From Bifidobacterium breve (GTDB lineage Bacteria > Actinomycetota > Actinomycetes > Nanopelagicales > Nanopelagicaceae), in NCBI GenBank assembly GCA_945860245.1, contig CAMAPO010000008.1, positions 1 through 54,531 on the forward strand: a DNA stretch of 54,531 nt. The letters are read 5' to 3'. Made by a program: the position numbers and the translations under genes. The notes under the pieces are model-generated. The model had not been told where the DNA came from. It searched no databases and worked only from the letters and a program-made list of their open reading frames with translations. Positions within the stretch are counted from its first letter, which is position 1, and every line of letters starts with the position of its first letter. Below, in pieces: positions 15,250-25,541 of this stretch.

Positions 15250-16749
15250 CTATTTGTATTTGAGTCTAATTAGCCGCATTCGTTCATTCCTTATTTTATT
15301 AAGTGCTATTTGCTTATCGATTGCTACGTAAATCTTAAGATACTCATTGCGGTCGGCTATCGGTAATGACCTAAGCGAGTGTGTAATGCCTGCTTGATAT
15401 TCCTTCGGAATTAGCCCAACGCTTATTAAATCTTGAGTATAAATTGTTCTGAACTTATCGCCGACGCAAATGGCATCAAGAATTCTATACTTATTGGCCA
15501 CTCTTTCAACAACAGATATTTTGGTGCTTTCGTCCAGCGGTAAAGAAAGAAGTTCTTTATTTACTGAAAGGAAATTTTTCTCCGTTACACCGAATATTTC
15601 AGCAGTTTTAAATTGTTGAAGAGTCGGCGCTTTAAACTTGAAAAACCCATTGGAGATTTCAGTGCGTGCCGCCTTCTTTTCGGCTTCGCGCAGTGCCTCG
15701 GCAGTTCTCTGGGCAGCGAGTGCAGCAGCCATCTCTGCTTCAATTGTTGATGAATCAGGGGGCGTAACATCTGCAGCGGCGACTAATCTATATGTATTGG
15801 CTGGTCCACCAGTAATGAGATCTCCATTTGAAGTGACTAGTAATCCTTGATCAATATAGCCAGAAGTGGAGTTTAAGGAAGATACTACATTTGCTATGAG
15901 ATTCGTTTGAAAAACAGTCTTTGTTGTTGAAGATAACGCTTTGGTCAGACCAAAGTAGGTATTTACAAATAACACATTTGAGGCGTCTATATCAATGCCT
16001 GCATACTGGGCTGTTCCAAGTGGAGTCACTCGAGAAAATGTATTAGCTGTCACTGATTGTCCATAAAGACTTCCTGTTGAAATAGGCATTACGAAGACAC
16101 CTTGAAGACCCCATCCATCTGCGACAAAAATATTTCCTGCACTATCTAACGCGAGATCCCAAAACCAATGGCTTCCATTTGAAAATATTTCTTCTGAAGT
16201 ATTTGCAATTACGGGGATTCCATATAAAGTTCCGGAAGCTACCGGAAGGACTGAAAATGCACCAGTCGCAAGGGCAACGCCAAAAAGGTTGCCAGTACTA
16301 TCGAAATCTAGAGGCCCTTTTAAGCCAGTTCCCGCACTTATGAGTGTCGTGGTATTCGCTGAAACTGAAACTCCAAATACATTTCTGCTTGAATTGGCAA
16401 GTGCATAAATATTTCCATTTTGCAAAGACCACATCAACGTTCCTGTGGAGCTAACGGCGACGCCTGCGGCAAGCGCTACCTCTACAAGTGTTAATGGCGT
16501 TCCAGCTGTTACTGATTGTCCAAACAAAGTTCCTGATGCAGCAGGTACTACAACTATTCCTTGTTTGCTCACATTATCATTATGGTCGTCAACAATAAAA
16601 ATATTGCCTGAAGAGTCTTCGGCTAAACCAACGGGATAACCCAAATTATAGATGCTCGTAGCAGTCACAGCCGCGTGCAAGGGATTGAGGTCGATAAAGG
16701 ATCCCAGAGAGATGATCAATGAGAAAATTATTGCTTTCGGAAATTTCAC
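15250..16749 (-). CDS. Secreted beta-propeller-like (NHL-type) protein with helical C-terminal domain
   Basis: The 499-residue protein starts at GTG 16749 with a signal peptide (AIIFSLIISLGSFIDL, cleavage near LHA). Residues about 30-330 contain repeated blades of the form GNIFIVDD followed by VVPAASGTLFGQSVTAGT, with later copies such as VLPVASGTLYGIPVIANT and VMPISTGSLYGQSVTANT. A charged helical linker (AAALAAQRTAEALREAEKKA) leads to a C-terminal alpha domain of about 130 residues ending in basic RMRLIRLKYK. No catalytic residues are recognisable; binding to a surface or polymer is possible. A TATTCT box lies 6 nt before the start. It abuts the tRNA-flanked region. Confidence 0.8.
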   Translation of the reverse strand: MKFPKAIIFSLIISLGSFIDLNPLHAAVTATSIYNLGYPVGLAEDSSGNIFIVDDHNDNVSKQGIVVVPAASGTLFGQSVTAGTPLTLVEVALAAGVAVSSTGTLMWSLQNGNIYALANSSRNVFGVSVSANTTTLISAGTGLKGPLDFDSTGNLFGVALATGAFSVLPVASGTLYGIPVIANTSEEIFSNGSHWFWDLALDSAGNIFVADGWGLQGVFVMPISTGSLYGQSVTANTFSRVTPLGTAQYAGIDIDASNVLFVNTYFGLTKALSSTTKTVFQTNLIANVVSSLNSTSGYIDQGLLVTSNGDLITGGPANTYRLVAAADVTPPDSSTIEAEMAAALAAQRTAEALREAEKKAARTEISNGFFKFKAPTLQQFKTAEIFGVTEKNFLSVNKELLSLPLDESTKISVVERVANKYRILDAICVGDKFRTIYTQDLISVGLIPKEYQAGITHSLRSLPIADRNEYLKIYVAIDKQIALNKIRNERMRLIRLKYK

Positions 16750-16755
16750 AGCAAG

Positions 16756-16761
16756 AGAATA
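16756..16761 (-). promoter_or_regulatory. -10 box TATTCT for the beta-propeller gene
   Basis: TATTCT on the minus strand, 6 nt (CTTGCT), then GTG at 16749, implying a leaderless transcript. Confidence 0.55.
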
Positions 16762-16813
16762 GTATGGGAACTATGAGATTACCTCTCGAGACCTTGCTTG
16801 AAATTAAGGTCTA

Positions 16814-17521
16814 TTAAGATTTGGCTCGTTTCACAACTGAATCCAGCATCTTTTCGGTCAATTTACCTGTAAATGTGTTCTGTTGGCTGGGATGGTAGCT
16901 ACCAAAGACTTTTCTTTTGAGCCCATCTGGGCCAGTAAATATCACTATGGCACCGTGGCTAAATTTAGGTTTTGGTTTTGGAATCTCGCACCCAAGTTCG
17001 GTGAGAGTTGCGAGAAGTGTGGTCCAGGCAAGGTTGCCAAGGGCGAGAAAGGATCTTGCTGTTGGCATTAACAACGCGATTTCATCTTTGTAGAAAGGTG
17101 CGCAGGTGTTTTTCTCTTCGGTACTTGGCTTGTTATCTGGTGGAGCACAACGCACGGCACAGAGAATGCGGGTGTTAATTAATTGTTGGCCATCATCTTT
17201 GCTCTTACTGGTGGCTAACTTTGCTAGGCCGTTTTTATGAAGTGACTTGTAAAGCCAATCACCTGATGAATCACCGGTGAAGACTCTTCCAGTGCGGTTG
17301 GCACCGTGTGCGCCAGGGGCGAGGCCGAGGATTACTATTTGCGCATTTGCTGGGCCAAAGCCTGGGACTGGTTTGCCCCAGTACTTTTCGTTTTCATAAG
17401 CTTTACGTTTTACAACGGCGACTTCTTCGCGCCATTCAACTAGCCGTGGACATTTCTTGCATTTAATGATTGCTGAATCCAGCAGGTCTAAAGATTTATA
17501 CAAGCGACCAAGCCATTCCAT
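16814..17521 (-). CDS. Uracil-DNA glycosylase, family 5 (UdgB) type, Fe-S
   Basis: I start the protein at ATG 17521 (MEWLGRLYKSLDLLDS, 235 residues), overlapping the 3' end of ppx by 26 nt, because the family begins just before the first cysteines. Cysteines CKKCPRL near residue 20 plus later Cys near ILCAVRCAPP and NTCAPF fit the 4Fe-4S cluster. Motif A reads GLAPGAHGANRTGRVFTGD and motif B GSYHPSQQNTFTGKLT, both of the UdgB group. That group removes uracil and other deaminated bases from DNA. It is the last gene of the mfd-to-ppx operon, so transcription-coupled repair and base-excision repair share a transcript. Confidence 0.87.
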   Translation of the reverse strand: MEWLGRLYKSLDLLDSAIIKCKKCPRLVEWREEVAVVKRKAYENEKYWGKPVPGFGPANAQIVILGLAPGAHGANRTGRVFTGDSSGDWLYKSLHKNGLAKLATSKSKDDGQQLINTRILCAVRCAPPDNKPSTEEKNTCAPFYKDEIALLMPTARSFLALGNLAWTTLLATLTELGCEIPKPKPKFSHGAIVIFTGPDGLKRKVFGSYHPSQQNTFTGKLTEKMLDSVVKRAKS

Positions 17522-18404
17522 CAAGGATGTCAGATTCGGATGCAACGAATTCGGATGCACCGGTTGCGCGCATAATGCGAGAGAGAACAAGGGAGCCTGC
17601 AGAAATTACATCTACACGGCCTGGGTGCATGTAACCGAGTGATTCGCGTTGGGCGCGATCCATCTTGATAAAGCTTTGTGAAACTTGGTGAACTTTTTCG
17701 GCAGGTATATGTGAAAGGTGGATTGCGTATCTATCGTATTCAGGAAGGTCTAGTACTGCTGCAGCAACTGTGGTTGCTGTGCCGGCAACGGCGATGAGTG
17801 TTTTTGCTTTTGTGATTGGAACAAGCTTTGCAGCTTGTGTGATTGCTTCATCGATATCTTCGGTTGCAGATGCAACTTGACCAGGATCAGGAAGGTCGCC
17901 GGTGAAGTGACGTTCTGACATACGTACACAACCGATATTTACACTCTTGGCTGCTTCTACAGATTCAGTGCCAAAAACAAATTCAGTGGAGCCTCCACCG
18001 ATATCGATTACTAAGAATGGTCCATCGGTGGCGGGCAGGTCTTTAGTTGCTCCCATAAAAGATAGGCGTGCTTCTTCATCACCGGAGATAACTTCAGGTC
18101 GAATTCCTAAACGCTCGAAGACACCTTCGATAAATAGATCACGGTTGGTCGCATCACGGGTGGCGCTAGTTGCACAGAATCTAATTTTTTCAACGCCACG
18201 TTTGGCGATTTCTGCGGCGTAGATATCAACTGCTGCCAGGGTGCGCGCAATCGCATCAGGGTGAAACTGGCCAGTCTTATCGACTCCTTGTCCTAAGCGA
18301 ACAACTTCCATCAAGCGAGTGACTTCACGAAAGTTTGTGCCATCGATATCTGCAATTAGTAAGCGAATTGAGTTGGTGCCGCAATCGATGGCTGCTACTC
18401 GCAT
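17496..18404 (-). CDS. Exopolyphosphatase / pppGpp phosphohydrolase (Ppx/GppA family)
   Basis: The protein is 302 residues from ATG 18404 (MRVAAIDCGTNSIRLLIADIDG), which has GGAAAGAG upstream; an in-frame ATG six codons earlier is possible. ASKHA-fold marks are the N-terminal DCGTNS phosphate-1 loop, LVIDIGGGSTEFVFG (about 130-145) and AVAGTATTVAA (about 215). It is the short, about 300-residue actinobacterial form lacking the C-terminal helical domain of E. coli Ppx. Its start overlaps the DUF501 gene and its end overlaps udg. The order DUF501-ppx matches Rv1025-Rv1026. Activity toward polyphosphate or pppGpp cannot be told apart here. Confidence 0.88.
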   Translation of the reverse strand: MRVAAIDCGTNSIRLLIADIDGTNFREVTRLMEVVRLGQGVDKTGQFHPDAIARTLAAVDIYAAEIAKRGVEKIRFCATSATRDATNRDLFIEGVFERLGIRPEVISGDEEARLSFMGATKDLPATDGPFLVIDIGGGSTEFVFGTESVEAAKSVNIGCVRMSERHFTGDLPDPGQVASATEDIDEAITQAAKLVPITKAKTLIAVAGTATTVAAAVLDLPEYDRYAIHLSHIPAEKVHQVSQSFIKMDRAQRESLGYMHPGRVDVISAGSLVLSRIMRATGASEFVASESDILDGMAWSLV

Positions 18405-18886
18405 GGTTGCTCTTTCCACCATTCGGGAAGTTTTGCGAGTGCTTCATCACCGAGTGGATTAACGTCAGGTCCTACAGAAAGTGAATGTGCAACAAGTGAA
18501 TGCAAACATTTAACACGGTTGGGCATTCCGCCGGCAGAAATTCCTTCTACTTCTGGAACATCCATCTTGAGCGCTGCGCGCGCAGCGAGGTAATCATCGT
18601 GTGCTGCTGCGTATGCGCCAGCGAGTTCGTGGTCTGTTGTGAGGCGCTCGTTCATTTCTGCCATTAAGCCAGTTGATTCCAGTGTTGAAATTGCAGCTGT
18701 TAAGCGCGGGCAGGTGGCGTAATAGAAAGTTGGAAATGGTTCGCCATGGCTTAAACGTGGTGGAGTTTCAACAACTGCTGGATTTCCGCAAGGACAGCGA
18801 TAAGAAATTGCATGAACATCACGTGGAGTGCGGCCAAGCTGAGTTTCGATGCAATCTAAATCTTTCTGAGTTGCCTTTTCACTCAT
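18395..18886 (-). CDS. DUF501 domain protein
   Basis: The 163-residue protein has the DUF501 pattern: IETQLGRTPRDVHAISYRCPCGNPAVVETPPRLSHG-like N-terminus (CPCG near residue 32), PTFYYATCPRL, and a C-terminal GGMPNRVKCLHSLVAHSL with a Cys-His pair. The family is restricted mainly to actinobacteria, always near enolase, FtsB and Ppx, and its biochemical role is not known. The cysteines could bind metal. It overlaps ppx downstream and follows ftsB by 3 nt. Confidence 0.9.
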   Translation of the reverse strand: MSEKATQKDLDCIETQLGRTPRDVHAISYRCPCGNPAVVETPPRLSHGEPFPTFYYATCPRLTAAISTLESTGLMAEMNERLTTDHELAGAYAAAHDDYLAARAALKMDVPEVEGISAGGMPNRVKCLHSLVAHSLSVGPDVNPLGDEALAKLPEWWKEQPCE

Positions 18887-18889
18887 TAA

Positions 18890-19318
18890 TTAAAGACCAG
18901 ATTCAGTTACGGAGGCGATCAGCTTGGTATACCAAGGCGCACCAGCAGGAAGTTGTCTAGCAATCTGAGTTGTCTGTGGTTGTGATTTTGTTATATCAGT
19001 ACCTGTGACTATGTATTGACGCTCACCGGGCATTACAAAGTGCAGGCGCTCACGCGCTTGTGACTTAACGTAATTTGGATCTTGCCAAGTACTTAATTCG
19101 GCGCGCGCTTTTTCCAACGCAGTGCGATCAGATGCCACTTGGGATTTAAGTGCGCTGATCTGAGCACGTTGGGTGAAGTAGTTTTTTATTGGAGGAGCAA
19201 GAGTAAGTGTGAAGATAAAGATGATTGTGATTAGCGCTAGTGGGCGAGCATTTCCACGTACGCGACGACGGTTTGACGAGCGGCGGTGAGATGAGTAACT
19301 GCGACGTCGTCGGCGCAT
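18890..19318 (-). CDS. Septum formation initiator FtsB/DivIC
   Basis: The 142 residues comprise a very basic N-terminus (MRRRRRSYSSHRRSSNRRRV), one membrane helix (PLALITIIFIFTLTLAPPI, about 26-44), a coiled coil (QISALKSQVASDRTALEKARAEL) and the family signature YVKSQARERLHFVMPGE (about 84-100). It is a bitopic divisome protein linking FtsL and FtsQ-type partners at midcell. Position after eno is as in mycobacteria (DivIC, Rv1024). The cytoplasmic arginine cluster is longer than usual. Confidence 0.9.
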   Translation of the reverse strand: MRRRRRSYSSHRRSSNRRRVRGNARPLALITIIFIFTLTLAPPIKNYFTQRAQISALKSQVASDRTALEKARAELSTWQDPNYVKSQARERLHFVMPGERQYIVTGTDITKSQPQTTQIARQLPAGAPWYTKLIASVTESGL

Positions 19319-19332
19319 GGCTTAGCTCTTAA

Positions 19333-21322
<1,990 letters not shown>

Positions 21323-21326
21323 GGCT

Positions 21327-21932
21327 TTACTTATCTGACGGCTTTACTGCATCGCCGGTTACGTTAGCGGCGACAACATCGCCGGCTTCGTTATCCCATG
21401 CGCCATAACGCGGATTAACTTTTACGCCAAGTGTTTTGGCTTTGGCGGTAAGTAATTCGCTAACCTTTGCTGAAACTTCAGCTTCGGCGACGCCGGATTG
21501 AGATAGTGCTTGAGAAATCTGCTCAGAAATTACAATCGCACGAACATAAACTTCGAAATCCTGCAGTGCGATAGCAGCATTTACTAAGTTCTTAGGAAGC
21601 TCGGCTTCGCCGCCGACTGATTCAAGAATAGTTGCTTTCTTAGCCCCAATTTGGCTCGAAGTAACGTCAATCTTTAACTCCTTGGCGATCTCATCAAAGG
21701 TGTGCATTAAAATCTTAAAGCGCAACTGTCCACGATTTAACTCTTCGCCAGTTTCAAGTTGCATCTGTGAGGAATCAACTTTGGTGCGCTCAGCCATTAC
21801 CGCATCAATGCTGCTTTGCAGTTCGGTCTGAGAAATTTTAAAGTCACCGATCGTGGCTGCTTCATTGCTTTGCGAGCAACCTGTTAAAAGCAGGGCTGAT
21901 GCGATTGTCAGAACAGCCAGGATCTTCTTCAA
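21327..21932 (-). CDS. SurA-N-like lipoprotein
   Basis: The 201 residues start at TTG 21932, overlapping the mfd stop by 4 nt. A lipobox (LLLTGC, Cys near residue 19) follows a signal peptide, so this is a membrane-anchored lipoprotein. Residues about 24-150 resemble the N-terminal helical chaperone domain of SurA/PrsA (IGDFKISQTELQSSIDAVM), but there is no parvulin PPIase domain. The C-terminal part has the NPRYGAWD motif common to these actinobacterial proteins. Its place between mfd and mazG is conserved in the phylum. A chaperone or assembly role on the outer face of the membrane is inferred. Confidence 0.8.
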   Translation of the reverse strand: MKKILAVLTIASALLLTGCSQSNEAATIGDFKISQTELQSSIDAVMAERTKVDSSQMQLETGEELNRGQLRFKILMHTFDEIAKELKIDVTSSQIGAKKATILESVGGEAELPKNLVNAAIALQDFEVYVRAIVISEQISQALSQSGVAEAEVSAKVSELLTAKAKTLGVKVNPRYGAWDNEAGDVVAANVTGDAVKPSDK

Positions 21933-24900
21933 GTCGTGCTCGCTTTCGTTAATTGGTCAACGACCTCGGTAACCCAGGTCAGAAGAGAAGTATCCACTAT
22001 TTCGGCCACTGGTTTAGACGGGTTCCATGCCGGGTTCTTTGGCAATGTAATCAAGGCGGTGCGGGTCGGGCCCTTATAGATAGAACCTGGGAATAGACGC
22101 GCCAAACGTAATTGCCGCGATTCAGGCAAGGTCAATGGGGTAAGGCGTAAGAATTTTCCGGTCGCTACGACTTCACGAATGCCGTGAGATTTAGCCAGTG
22201 CACGTAATTGTGCGACAGCTAATAGCGCAGTTGCTTCCTCAGGTAGTTCTCCAAATCTATCTAGTAATTCTTCGCGAATTGACTGCACATCAGCAGGCTT
22301 AGCAACATCAGCTAAGCGACGGTAAAGATCAAGGCGCAATCGCTCACCTGGTACATAACTTTCTGCAAGGTGGGCATTGACTGGTAGCTCAACTTTGCAC
22401 TCGTGTGCTTCTTCTTCCTTATCAATGATTCCGGTTTTGTAATCATTTACCGCTTCACCGACCATTCGCATATATAAATCAAAGCCAACATCTGCAATGT
22501 GACCGGATTGTTCTCCACCAAGGAGATTTCCGGCGCCACGAATCTCTAAATCTTTTAACGCAACGCGCATGCCTGCACCTAAATCGGTATTTGTCGCAAT
22601 AGTCTTTAATCGATCTAGCGCAACTTCAGTTAAAGGCTGATCTGGTGGATAGAGAAAATATGCATATGCGCGATCGCGCCCACGACCAACCCGGCCACGC
22701 AATTGATGAAGTTGTGAAAGACCGAAGTTATCGGAGCGCTCCACAATTAAAGTATTGGCATTTGCAATATCTAAGCCGCTTTCAACAATTGTGGTGCAGA
22801 CAAGAACGTCAAAGTCGCGGTTCCAGAAGGCCAAGATGACATCTTCTAGAGAGCCTTCGCTCATTTGTCCGTGGGCAACGCGAATGCGCGCTTCAGGTAC
22901 CAACTCTTGAATTTTGGCCGCTGCGCGATCGATAGATTCAACGCGGTTGTGGATGTAAAAGACTTGTCCATCGCGTAAAAGTTCACGGTGAATTGCAGCG
23001 CGGATTTGTGCATCCTCGGCGGCGCCGACGTAGGTAAGAATCGGATGTCGTTCTTCAGGCGGCGTTGTAATCGTCGACATCTCGCGAATGCCGGTCACCG
23101 CCATTTCCAGGGTGCGCGGAATCGGGGTGGCTGACATCGCTAAAACATCTACCGTAGTACGCATCTTCTTCAGCGATTCCTTCTGCTCAACCCCGAAGCG
23201 CTGTTCTTCATCGACGACGACTAAACCTAAATCTTTGAAAATAACATCTTGCGATAATAAGCGATGTGTACCTATCACAACATCGACACTTCCCGCAGCG
23301 AGTTCGGCCAAGATATCTTTCGATTCTTTAGCGCTATTAAAACGCGATAGCCCTGCCACACGAATAGGAAATCCCGCATAACGCTCGGCAAAAGTTTTCT
23401 CGTGCTGTTGCACCAAGAGCGTAGTTGGTACCAGCACCGCAACTTGCTTTCCATCTTGCACTGCTTTAAATGCAGCACGAATTGCGATCTCGGTCTTACC
23501 GTATCCAACATCGCCGCAAATAATGCGATCCATTGGGTATGGCTTTTCCATATCGCGCTTTACTTCTTCAATAGTAGATAACTGGTCTGGCGTTTCAATA
23601 TAAGAAAAGGCATCTTCTAACTCGCGTTGCCAAGGGGTATCTGGTGAGAATGCAAAACCTGGCGAACTAGTGCGCGCTGCATAGAGGCGAATTAACTCAC
23701 CAGCAATTTGCTTAACTGCCTTACGGGCGCGGCCTTTCGCTTTCTGCCATTCACCGCTTCCGATGCGGTGCACCGTCGGTGACTCACCACCAATGTATTT
23801 GCTGACTTGCTCCAAAGTATCGGTTGGTACAAAGACGCGATCGTTGGGTTGGCCACGTTTGGCTGCTGCGTATTCAATTACCAAGTATTCGCGCGTAATA
23901 CCGCCGACGGTGCGCTGCACCATTTCAACGTATCTACCAATTCCGTGTTGTTCGTGAACTACAAAATCACCAGCGCGAAGTTCCAGTGGATCTACGGCCT
24001 GTTTTCGCTTAGAAGGCATACGTGCACCATCTTTTGCTGATGCTTTACTGCCAGTTAAATCGCGTTCGGTAATAAATAAAATACGGGCAGATTCTGAAGC
24101 AAATCCGTGAGCGATCGCAGATTGAGTTATATGTACTGAAGCCTTTGTCGGTGTCGCTCTTAACTGCGGAACGATAACTACCGGCAGATCTGCGTTACGG
24201 AAGATTCCGGCGTAACGCTCAGCCATACCTTGGCCTGCAGCTGAGAAGATGATGGAGAAACCATCATCGACCGCACTTTGTAGGGTGCTGATGGTGCGAT
24301 CCATATCTGCGCGCAGCGGATCAATCGCCTGAAAATCTAAGAAGGTTGCAGAAGTATCTAGATCTGATCCAAATGGATTTAGTGCGCGTGAAGTAAGTTG
24401 GCAGCGCGCGATCTCGTCAGTCAAGCCTTCCCAGGAAATATAGGTTGTATCAGTTACTGGCAGTGGCGCTGCTGCTCCAAGTGCTGCATGCGACCAGGCT
24501 GCTTCAAAGAACTCTTCATTTGTTGCGAGCAGATCTATGGTCCGCATGCGGATACGTTCGTCATCTATAAATATGACTTCTGTTCCGCGGGGCATGCGCT
24601 GCATAATTGTTTGAGTCTGATCGACCAAGATTGGAATTAGCGATTCCATACCTTCAGTGGAAATACCTTGGGTAACCCGATCTAAAATCTCTAGCGCTGC
24701 GGGATATTTAGATTTTGCACCTTCTGCGCGCTCTCGGATATCTGCAGTTAGCAATAATTCGCGGCACGGCAAGATCGTTAACTTTCCGATAACCGGTGAA
24801 GTTGTGCGCTGACTGGAAACATCAAAGTAGCTCAACTCCTCAATTTCATCACCGAAGAAGTCAATCCGCACTGGGTGTTCGGAAAGCGGCAAGAATAAAT

Positions 24901-25414
24901 CAACGATTCCACCGCGGACTGCAAACTCCCCACGCTTTTCTACCAAGTCGGTGCGGGTATATGCCAGCTTAGTTAAATTGGTAAGCAACGTTGTTAAATC
25001 AACTTCGCTGCCGATCTCTAAAGTCTGTAAAGGTTGGCTTGCTAAATCGGCGATAAAACGGTGGATGACTGCGCGTATTGGTGCAACGACTATTGTATTT
25101 TCATTATTTGGCGTTGCTAGATCTGCCAAGGTAGCCAAACGCCGAGCCACCGTGTCACTTCGTGGACTTAAACGTTCGTGCGGCAGAGTCTCCCAAGCCG
25201 GAAACTCCAGAACTTTATTATGTAATTCACGTAACTCACTTGCCAAATCTTCAGCGCTTCGACTGGAACTAGTCACAATCAGAAGTGGTGATTTTTCGGC
25301 GACCTTGGCAAGCAAGAATGGATATGTCGCTGCAGGTGCGATTATCTTCTTGGAATCGTGCAGGCAAGATGCAACAGCGCTGTGGCTGCCAATCATCTGT
25401 ACTAGCGCACGCAT
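21929..25414 (-). CDS. mfd: Transcription-repair coupling factor Mfd
   Basis: I start at ATG 25414 (MRALVQMIGSHS), which has a GAGAGG-type site; the 30 codons before it are not family-like. The 1161 residues show the UvrB-homology N-terminus, the RNA polymerase interaction domain at FVVHEQHGIGRYVEM, then the RecG-like motor with Walker A GDVGYGKTEIA, VVDEEQRFG (DEEQ box), MSATPIPRTLEMA and motif VI QLRGRVGRG. A C-terminal TRCF domain (LRLDLYRRLA) follows. It displaces stalled RNA polymerase and recruits UvrA. It heads the operon running to udg. Confidence 0.97.
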   Translation of the reverse strand: MRALVQMIGSHSAVASCLHDSKKIIAPAATYPFLLAKVAEKSPLLIVTSSSRSAEDLASELRELHNKVLEFPAWETLPHERLSPRSDTVARRLATLADLATPNNENTIVVAPIRAVIHRFIADLASQPLQTLEIGSEVDLTTLLTNLTKLAYTRTDLVEKRGEFAVRGGIVDLFLPLSEHPVRIDFFGDEIEELSYFDVSSQRTTSPVIGKLTILPCRELLLTADIRERAEGAKSKYPAALEILDRVTQGISTEGMESLIPILVDQTQTIMQRMPRGTEVIFIDDERIRMRTIDLLATNEEFFEAAWSHAALGAAAPLPVTDTTYISWEGLTDEIARCQLTSRALNPFGSDLDTSATFLDFQAIDPLRADMDRTISTLQSAVDDGFSIIFSAAGQGMAERYAGIFRNADLPVVIVPQLRATPTKASVHITQSAIAHGFASESARILFITERDLTGSKASAKDGARMPSKRKQAVDPLELRAGDFVVHEQHGIGRYVEMVQRTVGGITREYLVIEYAAAKRGQPNDRVFVPTDTLEQVSKYIGGESPTVHRIGSGEWQKAKGRARKAVKQIAGELIRLYAARTSSPGFAFSPDTPWQRELEDAFSYIETPDQLSTIEEVKRDMEKPYPMDRIICGDVGYGKTEIAIRAAFKAVQDGKQVAVLVPTTLLVQQHEKTFAERYAGFPIRVAGLSRFNSAKESKDILAELAAGSVDVVIGTHRLLSQDVIFKDLGLVVVDEEQRFGVEQKESLKKMRTTVDVLAMSATPIPRTLEMAVTGIREMSTITTPPEERHPILTYVGAAEDAQIRAAIHRELLRDGQVFYIHNRVESIDRAAAKIQELVPEARIRVAHGQMSEGSLEDVILAFWNRDFDVLVCTTIVESGLDIANANTLIVERSDNFGLSQLHQLRGRVGRGRDRAYAYFLYPPDQPLTEVALDRLKTIATNTDLGAGMRVALKDLEIRGAGNLLGGEQSGHIADVGFDLYMRMVGEAVNDYKTGIIDKEEEAHECKVELPVNAHLAESYVPGERLRLDLYRRLADVAKPADVQSIREELLDRFGELPEEATALLAVAQLRALAKSHGIREVVATGKFLRLTPLTLPESRQLRLARLFPGSIYKGPTRTALITLPKNPAWNPSKPVAEIVDTSLLTWVTEVVDQLTKASTT

Positions 25415-25541
25415 TTGCCTACCTCTCAATTCTTTTGTTGGAAAAGCCGATTGGCCCCGTTCCCGAAATGGGAGGGGGCGTGATACTCCAAGTCTAACCC
25501 GCATATTTGCGTCTCAAACTCGCCGATATTCCTGAGAGGAT

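Noticed and set aside
25442-25470. GC-rich inverted repeat between mfd and ppc as a terminator
   Set aside because: The arms pair imperfectly, there is no T-run, and both flanking genes diverge from this gap, so no terminator is expected.
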